NCBI RefSeq assembly: GCF_002176815.1
Contig: NZ_CP021648.1
Location: 434,001 to 498,000, forward strand
DNA: 64,000 nucleotides
Reading direction: 5' to 3'
Origin: Acidovorax sp. T1
GTDB taxonomy: Bacteria > Pseudomonadota > Gammaproteobacteria > Burkholderiales > Burkholderiaceae_C
Position 1 is the first letter of the stretch. The number at the start of each line of letters is the position of its first letter. The notes under the pieces were generated by a model, which ran no database searches, had not been told where the DNA came from, and saw only the letters and a program-made list of their open reading frames with translations. A program made the translations under genes and the position numbers. This document shows, piece after piece, positions 35,927-45,338 of the stretch.

Positions 35927-37861
35927 ATGGCGAATGAAAAGAGCGATCCGGCGCACGCGGACCCCAACCAGTTCGCCCTGCTGCGCCAGCGCCGCTTTGC
36001 GCCGTTCTTCTGGACGCAGTTCTCGGGCGCGGCCAATGACAACCTGTTCAAGTTCGCTTTCACCGTGATGGTGACCTACCAGCTCAGCGTGTCGTGGCTG
36101 CCGCCGGCCATGGCGGGGCTGGTGATCGGGGCGCTGTTCATCCTGCCGTTTTTGCTGTTCTCGGCCACCTCGGGCCAGCTGACCGACAAGTACGACAAGA
36201 CGCGCATGATCCGCTTCGTGAAGAACCTGGAGATCGCCATCATGCTGGTGGCGGCGGGTGGGTTCATCGCGGGCCATGTGCCGGTGCTGCTGCTGTGCAC
36301 CTTTTTGATGGGCGTGCATTCCACGCTGTTCGGCCCGGTGAAGTTTGCCTACATGCCCCAGGTGCTCAGCGAGCGCGAGCTCACGGGCGGTAACGGCATG
36401 GTCGAGATGGGCACCTTCGTGGCCATCTTGCTGGGCAACGTGGCCGGTGGCCTGCTGGTGGCGCTGCCCGGGAATGGGCTGACAGGGGGCCACACCACCG
36501 TGGCCGTGGCCTGTGTGCTGCTGGCGCTGCTAGGGCGGGCCGTGGCGCAGTTCATCCCCCCGGTGCCCGCCACCGACCCGGGCCTGGCGATCAACTGGAA
36601 CCCCTTCACCGAGACCTGGCGCAACCTGAAGCTGGCGCACCAGAACATCGTGGTGTTCCGCTCGTTGCTGGGCATCAGCTGGATGTGGTTTTTTGGCGCG
36701 GTGTTTCTGAGCCAGTTCCCCAGCTTTGCCAAAGAGGTGCTGCATGGCAACGAGCAGGTGGCTTCGCTGCTGCTGGTGGTGTTTTCCATCGGCATCGGCA
36801 CCGGTTCGCTGCTGTGCGAGGTGCTGTCGCGCCGCCATGTCGAGATCGGCCTGGTGCCGCTGGGCGCCATCGGCATGAGTGTGTTTGCCATCGACCTTTA
36901 CTTTGCCGCGCGGGGCCTGCCGCCTTCCGACGTCATGGACCTGGCCGCCTTCGTGGCGCAGCCCGCGCACTGGCGCGTGATGGCCGACCTGGCGCTGCTC
37001 AGCCTGTTTGCCGGGCTGTACAGCGTGCCCATGTATGCGCTGATCCAGATGCGCAGCCAGCCCACGCACCGCGCCCGCATCATCGCGGCCAACAACATCC
37101 TGAACGCGCTGTTCATGATCGGCAGCGCGGTCATTGCCGGCGTGCTGCTGGGCGCGGGCTTCACGGTGCCGCAAATCTTCTTGTTCACCGGCATTGCGAA
37201 CGCGGTGGTGGCGTTTTATATCTTCATGCTGGTGCCTGAATACTTGCTGCGCTTCGTGGCCTGGGTGGCATCGCGTTTTGTCTACCGTTTCAAGGTGCGG
37301 GGCGACGAACACCTGCCCACCACCGGCGCCGCCATCCTGGCCTGCAACCATGTGAGCTTTGTCGATGCCGTGCTGCTCATGGCTGCCAGCCCGCGCCCTA
37401 TCTGCTTTGTGATGGACCACCGCATTTTTCGGGTGCCGGTGCTGGGCGCATTGTTCCGCCTCGCCAAGGCGATTCCGATTGCGCCGCAAAAGGACGACCC
37501 GCGCGTGTATGCCGCGGCGTTCGAGCGTGCCGCCCAGGTGCTGCAAGGCGGCGATTTGCTGGCCATTTTTCCCGAAGGCGGCATCACCCAGGATGGGCAG
37601 CTGCAGGAGTTCAAGGGCGGCATCATGAAGATCATCGAGCGCGCGCAGCAAGAGGGCGTGGAAGCGCCCGTGATTCCGATGGCGCTGACCAATCTGTGGG
37701 GCTCATTCTTCAGCCGCATCGAGCGCGGCACTGCCATGGTGCGGCCACTGCGGCGCGGCATGTTCAACCGCGTGGGTCTCAACGTGGGGCGCCCCATGCC
37801 AGCGCGCCAGGTGCAGCCCGCGCTGCTGCGCGAGCGGGTGGCGCGCCTGCTGGAGGCTTGA
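35927..37861 (+). CDS. LplT/PlsC-type fusion: MFS lysophospholipid transporter with acyltransferase domain
   Basis: The 644-residue inner-membrane protein has an N-terminal 12-helix MFS domain (FWTQFSGAANDNLFKFAFTV, SATSGQLTDKYDKTRMI) like the lysophospholipid flippase LplT. Its C-terminal domain is a PlsC acyltransferase (HVSFVD as the HX4D motif near residue 475, FPEGGITQDGQL as the acceptor loop). Together they could flip and re-acylate lysophospholipids. Larger relatives add an AMP-binding domain, which is missing here. CAGGAG lies before the start at 35927. Confidence 0.85.
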   Translation: MANEKSDPAHADPNQFALLRQRRFAPFFWTQFSGAANDNLFKFAFTVMVTYQLSVSWLPPAMAGLVIGALFILPFLLFSATSGQLTDKYDKTRMIRFVKNLEIAIMLVAAGGFIAGHVPVLLLCTFLMGVHSTLFGPVKFAYMPQVLSERELTGGNGMVEMGTFVAILLGNVAGGLLVALPGNGLTGGHTTVAVACVLLALLGRAVAQFIPPVPATDPGLAINWNPFTETWRNLKLAHQNIVVFRSLLGISWMWFFGAVFLSQFPSFAKEVLHGNEQVASLLLVVFSIGIGTGSLLCEVLSRRHVEIGLVPLGAIGMSVFAIDLYFAARGLPPSDVMDLAAFVAQPAHWRVMADLALLSLFAGLYSVPMYALIQMRSQPTHRARIIAANNILNALFMIGSAVIAGVLLGAGFTVPQIFLFTGIANAVVAFYIFMLVPEYLLRFVAWVASRFVYRFKVRGDEHLPTTGAAILACNHVSFVDAVLLMAASPRPICFVMDHRIFRVPVLGALFRLAKAIPIAPQKDDPRVYAAAFERAAQVLQGGDLLAIFPEGGITQDGQLQEFKGGIMKIIERAQQEGVEAPVIPMALTNLWGSFFSRIERGTAMVRPLRRGMFNRVGLNVGRPMPARQVQPALLRERVARLLEA

Positions 37862-37868
37862 AGAAGGA

Positions 37869-38381
37869 CTATCGGTGCCAGTAACCGGGCGGCGGTGGCG
37901 GCGCCGTGGGTGCGCCGTAGGCCGGGCCGGTTGCCCCCGGGCTGGTGAGCATGCGGCCGTACACCGGGATCTGATGGCCGCGGGCATACATGCATTGCAC
38001 ATAGGCGCTGTCGTAGCCGCGTTGGCTGCCGTAGCCGGCAGATTGGGCATTGCCAGCGCCCACGGTGGAGCCCATCAGCAAGCCCATGCCCGCGCCCGCC
38101 GCTGCACCCTGGTGGTTGCCGCCTAGCGCAGCGCCGGCCAGGGCGCCAACCGCCGTGCCCACCACCGCGCTGCCGACCGTGCTCTGATTGATGGCATCGG
38201 TGGCGCCACCCACCTGCACCTGTGCGTACTGCCGGCAGTTGACGTCGTCGTACCGGAACTGCTCAAAACTCTTGGCGCTGCCCGGCAGCACCGTCACGCT
38301 GGGGCCGGTGGGCATCACCGTGCAGGCGGTCAAGGTGAGCGCCAGCAGCGGCAACGTTGCGAGGGAAAGGGTTCTCATCAT
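37869..38381 (-). CDS. Glycine-zipper outer-membrane lipoprotein
   Basis: The 170-residue protein has a lipobox (LLALTLTAC), so it is probably lipid-anchored at Cys20. A glycine zipper (VGTAVGALAGAALGGNHQGAAAGAGMG) occupies the middle, as in SlyB-like and YMGG families. The C-terminus is Pro/Tyr-rich. It lies next to another small envelope protein on the same strand. Function is unknown. Confidence 0.75.
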   Translation of the reverse strand: MMRTLSLATLPLLALTLTACTVMPTGPSVTVLPGSAKSFEQFRYDDVNCRQYAQVQVGGATDAINQSTVGSAVVGTAVGALAGAALGGNHQGAAAGAGMGLLMGSTVGAGNAQSAGYGSQRGYDSAYVQCMYARGHQIPVYGRMLTSPGATGPAYGAPTAPPPPPGYWHR

Positions 38382-38451
38382 GCGTCCTCAGGTAGGAGAT
38401 GGGGCGCCGGCCAGGCGCCATGGCCATGGCCGTCGGTGGCCGGGGTGTCCG

Positions 38452-38874
38452 TCAGTTGGCGTTGGCCGGTGGCTGGGCAGGCACCTGCAGCCAACCGCCG
38501 GGGCATTGGGTGATGTAGGGATAGTAGCCATCGGGCTGGTTGCAGCGGTACCAGTAGCCCTGGGGCGGCTGCCCGGTGGTGCCGCCGCTGTAGCCCGGTG
38601 TGTCGTTGCCGCGCTCGATGTAAACGGGCGGTTCGGCAGGCACCGCAACCACCGGGGGCGACCAGCCGTATGGGTCGGCATAGTAGTAAGGGTAGGCAGG
38701 GCGGTAAACGGGATAGCCGAAACCCGGGCCCAGGTAAAGGCCGATGCCGACCCGCGCACCACCCCGGTGTCCATGGCCGTGCCCGCCCCGATCGGCCCAC
38801 GCCACACCGCTGGCGACCAGCGCGGTGAGGGCCGTCACAGCCAGCGCGAGAGGCCGCAGTTTTTGCCGCATCAT
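38452..38874 (-). CDS. Secreted Gly/His/Pro/Tyr-rich small protein
   Basis: The 140-residue protein has a signal peptide (PLALAVTALTALVASGVAWA) followed by a His/Gly stretch (DRGGHGHGHRGG) and a Tyr/Pro-rich middle. The end (QGYWYRCNQPDGYYPYITQC) is shared by small cell-envelope proteins in Burkholderiales. The start may be 38874 or 38871 (adjacent ATGs). No function is assigned. Confidence 0.65.
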   Translation of the reverse strand: MMRQKLRPLALAVTALTALVASGVAWADRGGHGHGHRGGARVGIGLYLGPGFGYPVYRPAYPYYYADPYGWSPPVVAVPAEPPVYIERGNDTPGYSGGTTGQPPQGYWYRCNQPDGYYPYITQCPGGWLQVPAQPPANAN

Positions 38875-39052
38875 GATTTCACCTTGGTGATCTGTATGGA
38901 TGTTGTTGGGGGCCATGCCGGGGCAAAAGTTCCTTCCCCTGCGCCTGGCATGGCCGCCACGAGGCCGGGCACCCTCGCTGCCATGAAGCAGACGCCAGGC
39001 CGGGAGCGCGGTGCACAGTGTAGCGGCATCGTTGGGCGGGAATAATGGTAAA

Positions 39053-39110
39053 AACGGGCTCTAGCGCTTTATTTGAAAGCGTCAATAGCTATTAAATACA
39101 TAGCATTTAC
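39053..39110 (+). repeat. Family A dispersed repeat
   Basis: ACGGGCTCTAGCGCTTTATT, then TGAAAGCGTCAATAGCTATT and AAATACATAGC. Intergenic, just before the zinc-ribbon gene at 39125. Confidence 0.75.
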
Positions 39111-39124
39111 GGGGAGAAGGGGCC

Positions 39125-40201
39125 ATGAGCAAATCACTGCGCCTGTCCGAAAAATGGTTCCGCCGAGGCCTGTGGCTGGTGGCGCTGGTGTTTGCCGGCT
39201 TCCTCATCGGGCTGGGCGGCACCATTGTGGGCGATCTGCCCAAGGTCGAAACACCGCTGCGCGTGGATGACTTCCTGGACCGCGCCGCAGCCGACAAGCT
39301 GCGCGCCCAGGTCAAGGACGCGCGCCAGGCCGAACAAGAGGCGCAGACCGCGCTGGAGCAGGCCCAGCTGCAGCGCAGCAAGGCGCGCAGCGAAAGCCAG
39401 GTCGAGCGCGAAACCTTCAGCAACTGGCTGGCCGCGCGCAGCGTGACCCAGCGCGCCGAGCATGACCCCGAGGTGCTGGCCCGCACGCAGGCGCTGGACA
39501 CGCTCAAGCAGGCCGAGCGCACAACCCAGCAGGCGGTCGAGGCGCAGCAGCAGGCCGCGCTCGATGCCCGCCAGGCCGCAGCCGCCGCCCAGGCACGCCT
39601 GGGCCAGCTCGAAGCCGCCGGCTACGAAAAGCTCAGCACCGAGCGCCGCAAGGTCGAACTGCGCGTGTTCCTGTACCGCCTGGCGCTCACGCTGCCGCTG
39701 CTGGCCATCGCCGGCTGGCTGTTTGTCAAAAAGCGCAAGGGCACTTGGTGGCCGTTTGTGTGGGGCTTCATCTGGTTTGCGCTGTTCGCCTTTTTTGTCG
39801 AACTGGTGCCGTATTTGCCCAGCTATGGCGGCTACGTGCGCTATGTGGTGGGCATTGCCATCACGGCGCTGGTGGGGCGCTACGCCATCGTGGCGCTCAA
39901 CCGCTATCTAGAGCGGCAAAAGCAGGCCGAGTCCCTGCCCGACCCGCAGCGCCGCAAGGAACTGGGCTACGACGTGGCCCTGGCGCGCCTGGCCAAAAGC
40001 GTGTGCCCCGGTTGTGAGCGCCCGGTCGATCTGAAGAACGACAAGATCGATTTTTGTCCCCACTGCGGCATTGGCCTGTTTGACCACTGCGGCCACTGCA
40101 GCACGCGCAAGAGCGCCTTTGCCCGGTTTTGCCACGCCTGCGGCACGTCGAGCCAGCCCGCCGCAACCGCACCGGCAATCCCACCTGCCACATCCGCGTG
40201 A
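39125..40201 (+). CDS. Membrane protein with coiled coil and two C-terminal zinc ribbons
   Basis: The 358-residue protein has an N-terminal membrane helix (about 16-38), then an Ala/Gln-rich coiled coil (about 55-165). Three further membrane helices follow (about 178-255), and then two zinc ribbons (CPGC with CPHC, then CGHC with CHAC). The layout suggests a sensor or scaffold with its zinc domain in the cytoplasm. I do not recognise a named family. GGAG lies before the start. Confidence 0.7.
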   Translation: MSKSLRLSEKWFRRGLWLVALVFAGFLIGLGGTIVGDLPKVETPLRVDDFLDRAAADKLRAQVKDARQAEQEAQTALEQAQLQRSKARSESQVERETFSNWLAARSVTQRAEHDPEVLARTQALDTLKQAERTTQQAVEAQQQAALDARQAAAAAQARLGQLEAAGYEKLSTERRKVELRVFLYRLALTLPLLAIAGWLFVKKRKGTWWPFVWGFIWFALFAFFVELVPYLPSYGGYVRYVVGIAITALVGRYAIVALNRYLERQKQAESLPDPQRRKELGYDVALARLAKSVCPGCERPVDLKNDKIDFCPHCGIGLFDHCGHCSTRKSAFARFCHACGTSSQPAATAPAIPPATSA

Positions 40202-40282
40202 TACAAAGGCAGGCGGCGCTCAGGGCTTCCCCCCCCGCGTGCCGCGTTTCACAGCAACCTCAACGTCACTCCGGGAGCACAT

Positions 40283-40669
40283 ATGGGTTTCTTTTCCAAT
40301 ATTTTTTCCAAGATTTTCCCGTCGGCCAACGCTGCCGAAGTCGTAGTGGCCGCGCCATCGGCGCCAGACGCCGCCAGCGCACCGGCCGCCCCCGCGGCAC
40401 CGGCGTCCATCCCGCTGGGTGACGTGGCGCCCATCCTCGACGCCATGCCCGGCGCCAGCGCGCTGAACTGGCGCACCTCCATCGTCGACCTGCTCAAGCT
40501 GCTGGGCCTCGATAGCAGCCTGGCCGCCCGCAAGGAACTGGCCGGCGAGCTGCTTTACAGCGGCAACGGCGAACCCGGCTCGGCCGAATGGAACATCGGG
40601 CTGCACAAGCAGGTGATGCGCAGCATTGCCGCCAACGGCGGCACGCTGCCGGCCGATCTGCGCGACTGA
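40283..40669 (+). CDS. DUF3597 family protein
   Basis: The 128-residue protein has the family start (MGFFSNIFSKIFP), an Ala/Pro-rich linker and the conserved end (LNWRTSIVDLLKLLGLDSSL, then ELLYSGNGEPGSAEWNIGLH). The fold resembles LysM-linked DUF3597 proteins of unknown role. A strong terminator follows. Confidence 0.85.
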   Translation: MGFFSNIFSKIFPSANAAEVVVAAPSAPDAASAPAAPAAPASIPLGDVAPILDAMPGASALNWRTSIVDLLKLLGLDSSLAARKELAGELLYSGNGEPGSAEWNIGLHKQVMRSIAANGGTLPADLRD

Positions 40670-40700
40670 TCCGCGGCGCGCCTTCGGTTCCGCCTCAGCA

Positions 40701-40735
40701 GGCCCCTGCCATCTCGCATGGCAGGGGCCTTTTTT
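40701..40735 (+). terminator. Intrinsic terminator behind the DUF3597 gene
   Basis: GGCCCCTGCCAT (40701-40712) pairs perfectly with ATGGCAGGGGCC (40718-40729) around CTCGC, followed by TTTTTT. It is a textbook terminator on the plus strand. Confidence 0.92.
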
Positions 40736-40859
40736 CTGGCGCCGTGTTGGCGACGCAGTCCCGTCGTTGGGCACGCACCGCCCTGGTATTGCCATGTACG
40801 GGTGTGGGTTTTCCGGTCTGCGTCAGCGCCTGCGCCACCGCTGCCGCCATTGGCGCTTG

Positions 40860-41278
40860 ATTACTCGCGCCAGGCGCCATGCCCACGATGCCCGCGCGCG
40901 CCAGCACGGCATGCTTGAAGCGCATCCAGCGTGCATAGTTCAAGGCAAACCAGCGCAACCGCATGAGTGCGGGCTGCGTCAGCGTGCACAGCCGCGCCAC
41001 CACGGCGGTGTTCACGATCTTGGTCACCACGATCACCAGCATGCCCAGCAGCACCAGCCCGCGCCCCACCGCCTACAGGGCCAGCAGCTTGACGGGCAGC
41101 CGCAGGGCCGTGGGCAAAAGAAAGACCGCCACCGCCGCCCAGGGCGGCAGGCTGCGCACCACAGTGCCTCGACCCACCGCAGGCCGGGCCAGGGGCCAAT
41201 GCGCGCCAGCAGCCCGCTGCCCAGGCCAGTCAGGGCACGCACGGGCCAGCGCAGCAGATGGTGCAGAAATTTACGAAT
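40860..41278 (-). pseudogene. Decayed membrane-protein gene
   Basis: Three lesions can be seen on the minus strand. The expected start is ATT (41276-41278) before RKFLHHLLRWPVRALTGL. The frame slips after RWVEALW near 41160, where one C is missing on the plus strand. A TGG-like position is TAG at 41073-41075 (LPVKLLAL-stop-AVGRGL). Beyond these, the frames continue as one protein: FFCP-type membrane helices, then TLTQPALMRLRWFALNYARW. The left limit is approximate. I recall similar intact proteins in Acidovorax; the family has no known role. Confidence 0.7.
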
Positions 41279-41280
41279 GG

Positions 41281-41334
41281 TTTTGGCGCCTTGCGCTTGC
41301 GTGATAAGCGCTAATAGCTATCAAATAAATAGCG
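41281..41334 (+). repeat. Family A dispersed repeat
   Basis: TTTTGGCGCCTTGCGCTTGC, then GTGATAAGCGCTAATAGC and TATCAAATAAATAGCG. It lies at the upstream edge of the decayed gene, between it and tgt. Confidence 0.8.
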
Positions 41335-41359
41335 AAAGGGTGCCGCCATCACCCCATGT

Positions 41360-42595
<1,236 letters not shown>

Positions 42596-42636
42596 CTACA
42601 CTGGTTCGAACCGTTCAATCAAAAGGAGTTGTTGCC

Positions 42637-43119
42637 ATGATCAAGATACTCATCGCCGTGGATGGCTCGGCACTCTCGCTTGACGCCGTGCACCATGTGC
42701 TGCGTCTGGTGCAGGACGGCCTGCGCGCCAGCGTGGTGCTGGCCAACGTGCAAGAACCCGCGTCGCTGTATGAGCTGGTGGTGTCGCGCGACCCCGACCT
42801 GATCGCCGCCGCCAGCGTGGAGGCGGGCGAGCACCTGATGGCCCCGGCCCGCGTGCTGCTGCAGGCGGCCGGTCTCAGCTGCGAAACCGCCGTGGGCGTG
42901 GGCGACCCGGCGCATGTGCTGGTGGACATCATCGAAAGCTCGGGCTGCGACATGGTCATCATCGGCGCGCGCGGCCAGGGCGCCATCAGCAGTGCGTTGC
43001 TGGGGTCGGTATCGCAAGAGCTGGCCCATGCCAGCCCGGTGCCGGTGACCATCGTGAAGCACGCCGAGCTACCAGAGCAAGAGGATGATGGGGAAGGCGT
43101 CGCAGACCTGGCAGCCTGA
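42637..43119 (+). CDS. Universal stress protein, UspA family
   Basis: The 160-residue protein has the UspA fold: MIKILIAVDGSALSLDAVHH at the start and GCDMVIIGARGQGAISSALLGSVSQELAH near the end, including the G-2X-G-9X-G(S/T) ATP-binding pattern. The ribosome binding site AAAGGAG is strong. The acidic tail (PEQEDDGEGVADL) is unusual. The partner or signal is unknown. Confidence 0.9.
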   Translation: MIKILIAVDGSALSLDAVHHVLRLVQDGLRASVVLANVQEPASLYELVVSRDPDLIAAASVEAGEHLMAPARVLLQAAGLSCETAVGVGDPAHVLVDIIESSGCDMVIIGARGQGAISSALLGSVSQELAHASPVPVTIVKHAELPEQEDDGEGVADLAA

Positions 43120-43279
43120 GAGGCTGAGAGTCTTTCATCCATGCCCGCCTAGCACGCCAAAACACACCGGCTCGTCGTTGCAAATACTCGCCATAGCCCG
43201 AGCTATGGCTGTGTTTTGCGCCTAGACCCGGCGCGTTTTGACGCGCCTTTCGGGCACGGCCGAAAAACGCTCAGCCTCT
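43119..43279. repeat. Nested inverted-repeat element between usp and an orphan gene
   Basis: AGAGGCTGAG (43119-43128) and CTCAGCCTCT (43270-43279) are exact inverted copies. Inside are a second inverted pair (CGCCAAAACACA near 43155 and TGTGTTTTGCGC near 43210) and a central hairpin GCCATAGC-CCGA-GCTATGGC (43190-43209). It codes for nothing visible. The left arm begins at the stop codon of the usp gene. Confidence 0.55.
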
Positions 43280-43291
43280 GAGCCGCAGATG

Positions 43292-43322
43292 CGCCAAGGG
43301 CCGCTTGCTGCGGCCCTTGGCG
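43292..43322. promoter_or_regulatory. 13-bp perfect stem-loop
   Basis: CGCCAAGGGCCGC (43292-43304) and GCGGCCCTTGGCG (43310-43322) pair fully around TTGCT. It lies behind the orphan gene at 43351 and behind the usp gene. There is no T run on either strand, so it may stabilise mRNA rather than terminate it. Confidence 0.5.
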
Positions 43323-43350
43323 TTGGAAGAAGCAGAGGGCTTCGGCGGCT

Positions 43351-43737
43351 TCAGGCCGCCTTGCGAAACGGCTCGGCCGTGCGCTGCAGCTTGCCGTGCG
43401 GCAGGCTGGCCAGGCGCTTGAACATGCGCCGCGCATAGCCATTGACCCACAGGCATTTGTTGAGCTCGTCCACCGGCAGCGGGCCCGACACCACCACGAT
43501 GTCATTGGCCATGTCTTGCGCGCCCGCTGCGCGCAGGCGCCGGCGCGTGTTGTTGGCCCACGACTGGATGCGCGTGGGGCTGCCATGCTGGTGCACCTGG
43601 CCCGTGTGCGCATCGAACGCAATCGCCACCGTGTCGGTCTTCAGCTTGAACCGGCGCTCGCCCGTGACCGCGCTGGGCGTGTCACGCATGTCGTACAGGT
43701 AATAGCTGCCGGCCTTGAGCTGGTATTGCATGTCCAT
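43351..43737 (-). CDS. Hypothetical protein, no family recognised
   Basis: The 128-residue protein (MDMQYQLKAGSYYLYDMRDT) is basic and has no signal peptide or membrane helix. Features are RFKLKTDTVAIAFDAHTG, HQHGSPTRIQSWANNTRRRL and VSGPLPVDELNKCLWVNGYA. Codon use looks coding, with G/C third positions, and the frame is clean. A start at 43731 is possible. Confidence 0.6.
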   Translation of the reverse strand: MDMQYQLKAGSYYLYDMRDTPSAVTGERRFKLKTDTVAIAFDAHTGQVHQHGSPTRIQSWANNTRRRLRAAGAQDMANDIVVVSGPLPVDELNKCLWVNGYARRMFKRLASLPHGKLQRTAEPFRKAA

Positions 43738-43984
43738 GGGGTTTCCTCTTTAGCGGCATTGTCGAGGGCGCACGGTGCGGGCAAAGGCGGGTAAAGGGCT
43801 GGAAAGCAGCTCTTTTCTGGCGCCTTTCGCAGGGGCCATGCCGGCGTTGGTGCGCGTGCCATTGTGGCGGCGTCCCGGCGCGTGAGGGCCAAACTTGAGG
43901 GCGATGTCGTAACGAGTTGTGAGGCGACGAGGGCGGCAGTGATGGCCCTGGCCCTCTCCGGCGCTGCGCGCTACCTGCAGCGCG
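43738..43984. other. Spacer with no gene seen
   Basis: Only antisense-type short frames without family likeness are present. Together with the adjoining family B repeat it makes a 383-base gap. GTTTCCTCTTTAG just before 43751 holds the minus-strand ribosome binding site region of the orphan gene. Nothing else stands out. Confidence 0.5.
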
Positions 43985-44119
43985 TGACACTGGCGCGGCC
44001 CAAGCCAGGGCAGCCGTGCAAGGGCCGCCCCGCCGCACTGGCTGCGTCCCCCTTCTCTCGAATTGCGCAGCAATTCGAGAGAAGGGGTGAAGGCGCGCAA
44101 GCGCCTCAGGGGGATGTAC
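43985..44119 (-). repeat. Family B repeat, copy 2, behind pldA
   Basis: This copy has the same blocks as copy 1 (GGCGCGGCC, AAGGGCCGCCCCGCCG, GCGTCCCCCTTC, CTCAGGGGGATGT). Its centre is a perfect 15-bp hairpin, CTTCTCTCGAATTGC and its complement around GCA (44051-44083 region). It ends 2 bases from the pldA stop codon. Confidence 0.8.
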
Positions 44120-44120
44120 G

Positions 44121-45338
44121 CTAGAAATCCACCAGGCTCAGCCCCACGCTGAACGCCGTGCGCTTGTGGTTGTAGTCGATCATGCTGTCGCCATAGCCGC
44201 TGAACAGCTGGGTGTGCAGGCGCAGGTTGCTTTTGCTGCCGCCCAGGCCGGTGCCCAGGGTTTGCAGCCATTCCAGCCGGGCCGAGCCGCGCCCGGTGCT
44301 GGACAGCGAGTGGCGCACCGTGGCGCCCAGGGTGTTGTCCTTGTCCAGGTTCCAGAACACCTGCAACTCGCCCCGGCCGACGTAGTCGCTGATGCCGGGG
44401 TTGTCGTCGCTGGTGCTGTTTTCGGACAGGCGCTTCCAGACGCGCGCCCGCACGTTCCAGCGGTTGTCCAGCTCCATGCCGGTCATGAGATAGACGCGGT
44501 TCCAGCTGCGCGACAAGGGGTTGCTCTGGCCGTTGGACTGGTGCACCAGCCCGGCGCCGCTGTAGCGCCAGCGCCAGCCAAAGGGCAGCTGCGCATCGGT
44601 GGGATAGACGTAGATCACCTCGGGCTCATGGTCGGTGGTGCGGAAGGGGCGCGAAAGGTCGGGGCTGAACAGCTGCCAGTGCGACTGTTGCGTGTAACCA
44701 AACCACAGCGAATCCTTGAGCGTGGGGTGGCCCCGCGTGAGCATGCCCTGGGCCAGCTTGGTTCGCACCGACAGCTGGATGCGGGTTTCGGTGCGCCGGT
44801 AGGGCGTGGCTTCGGTGGCGGTGTGCCCCTCGGCATCCGAGCTGGGCTGGCGGTTCACGCTGTTGGCGGCCACCACCGACACGGTGATGGGCCGGTAGCC
44901 GCGAAAGCTGAAGGTGCCGCAGTCGCTGCCCGATTCCAGTTCCCAAAAGCGCGAGATGTCGCTGTATTGCGTGTCACGGCAACCTGCGGTGTTCGACACC
45001 TCGATGATGCGGGTGGCTGGCAGCCGGGTGTCCACCGGCAGCGGCACTGCCGAGGCGTCTGCGCCCTGCTGGACGGCAGCACCCGGTGCATCCACTGCAC
45101 CTGCTTTGGCCGATGCACTGGGCGCCTGCCAGGCCTGCTGGCTGGCCCACTGGTCGAAACAGGCCAGGCGCGCCTGGTTGTCGTCGGCCAGGGCCGCGCA
45201 CCGGCGCCATGCCGTGTCGGCGCTGGCAGGTGTGGCGCTGGTGGTTGCGTTGCGGGCGGCGGGCGCCTGCTGGGCCAGGGCGGCGCTGGCTGGGGCCAGC
45301 AGCGCCAGCGCCAGGGCGGCGCCGTGGCGCGCGTTCAT
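44121..45338 (-). CDS. pldA: Outer-membrane phospholipase A
   Basis: PldA is a calcium-dependent outer-membrane barrel that removes acyl chains from phospholipids misplaced in the outer leaflet. The 405-residue protein has a signal peptide cut near ALAQ. The catalytic His and Ser lie in GLVHQSNGQSNPLSRSWNRV, together with the Asn of SWNRVY. An extended N-terminal region before the barrel (about 150 residues) is longer than in E. coli. The start overlaps the preceding gene by 4 bases. Confidence 0.88.
   Translation of the reverse strand: MNARHGAALALALLAPASAALAQQAPAARNATTSATPASADTAWRRCAALADDNQARLACFDQWASQQAWQAPSASAKAGAVDAPGAAVQQGADASAVPLPVDTRLPATRIIEVSNTAGCRDTQYSDISRFWELESGSDCGTFSFRGYRPITVSVVAANSVNRQPSSDAEGHTATEATPYRRTETRIQLSVRTKLAQGMLTRGHPTLKDSLWFGYTQQSHWQLFSPDLSRPFRTTDHEPEVIYVYPTDAQLPFGWRWRYSGAGLVHQSNGQSNPLSRSWNRVYLMTGMELDNRWNVRARVWKRLSENSTSDDNPGISDYVGRGELQVFWNLDKDNTLGATVRHSLSSTGRGSARLEWLQTLGTGLGGSKSNLRLHTQLFSGYGDSMIDYNHKRTAFSVGLSLVDF

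Noticed and set aside
43292..43322. Intrinsic terminator
   Set aside because: The stem is perfect but no T run follows on either strand. Listed as a stem-loop only.
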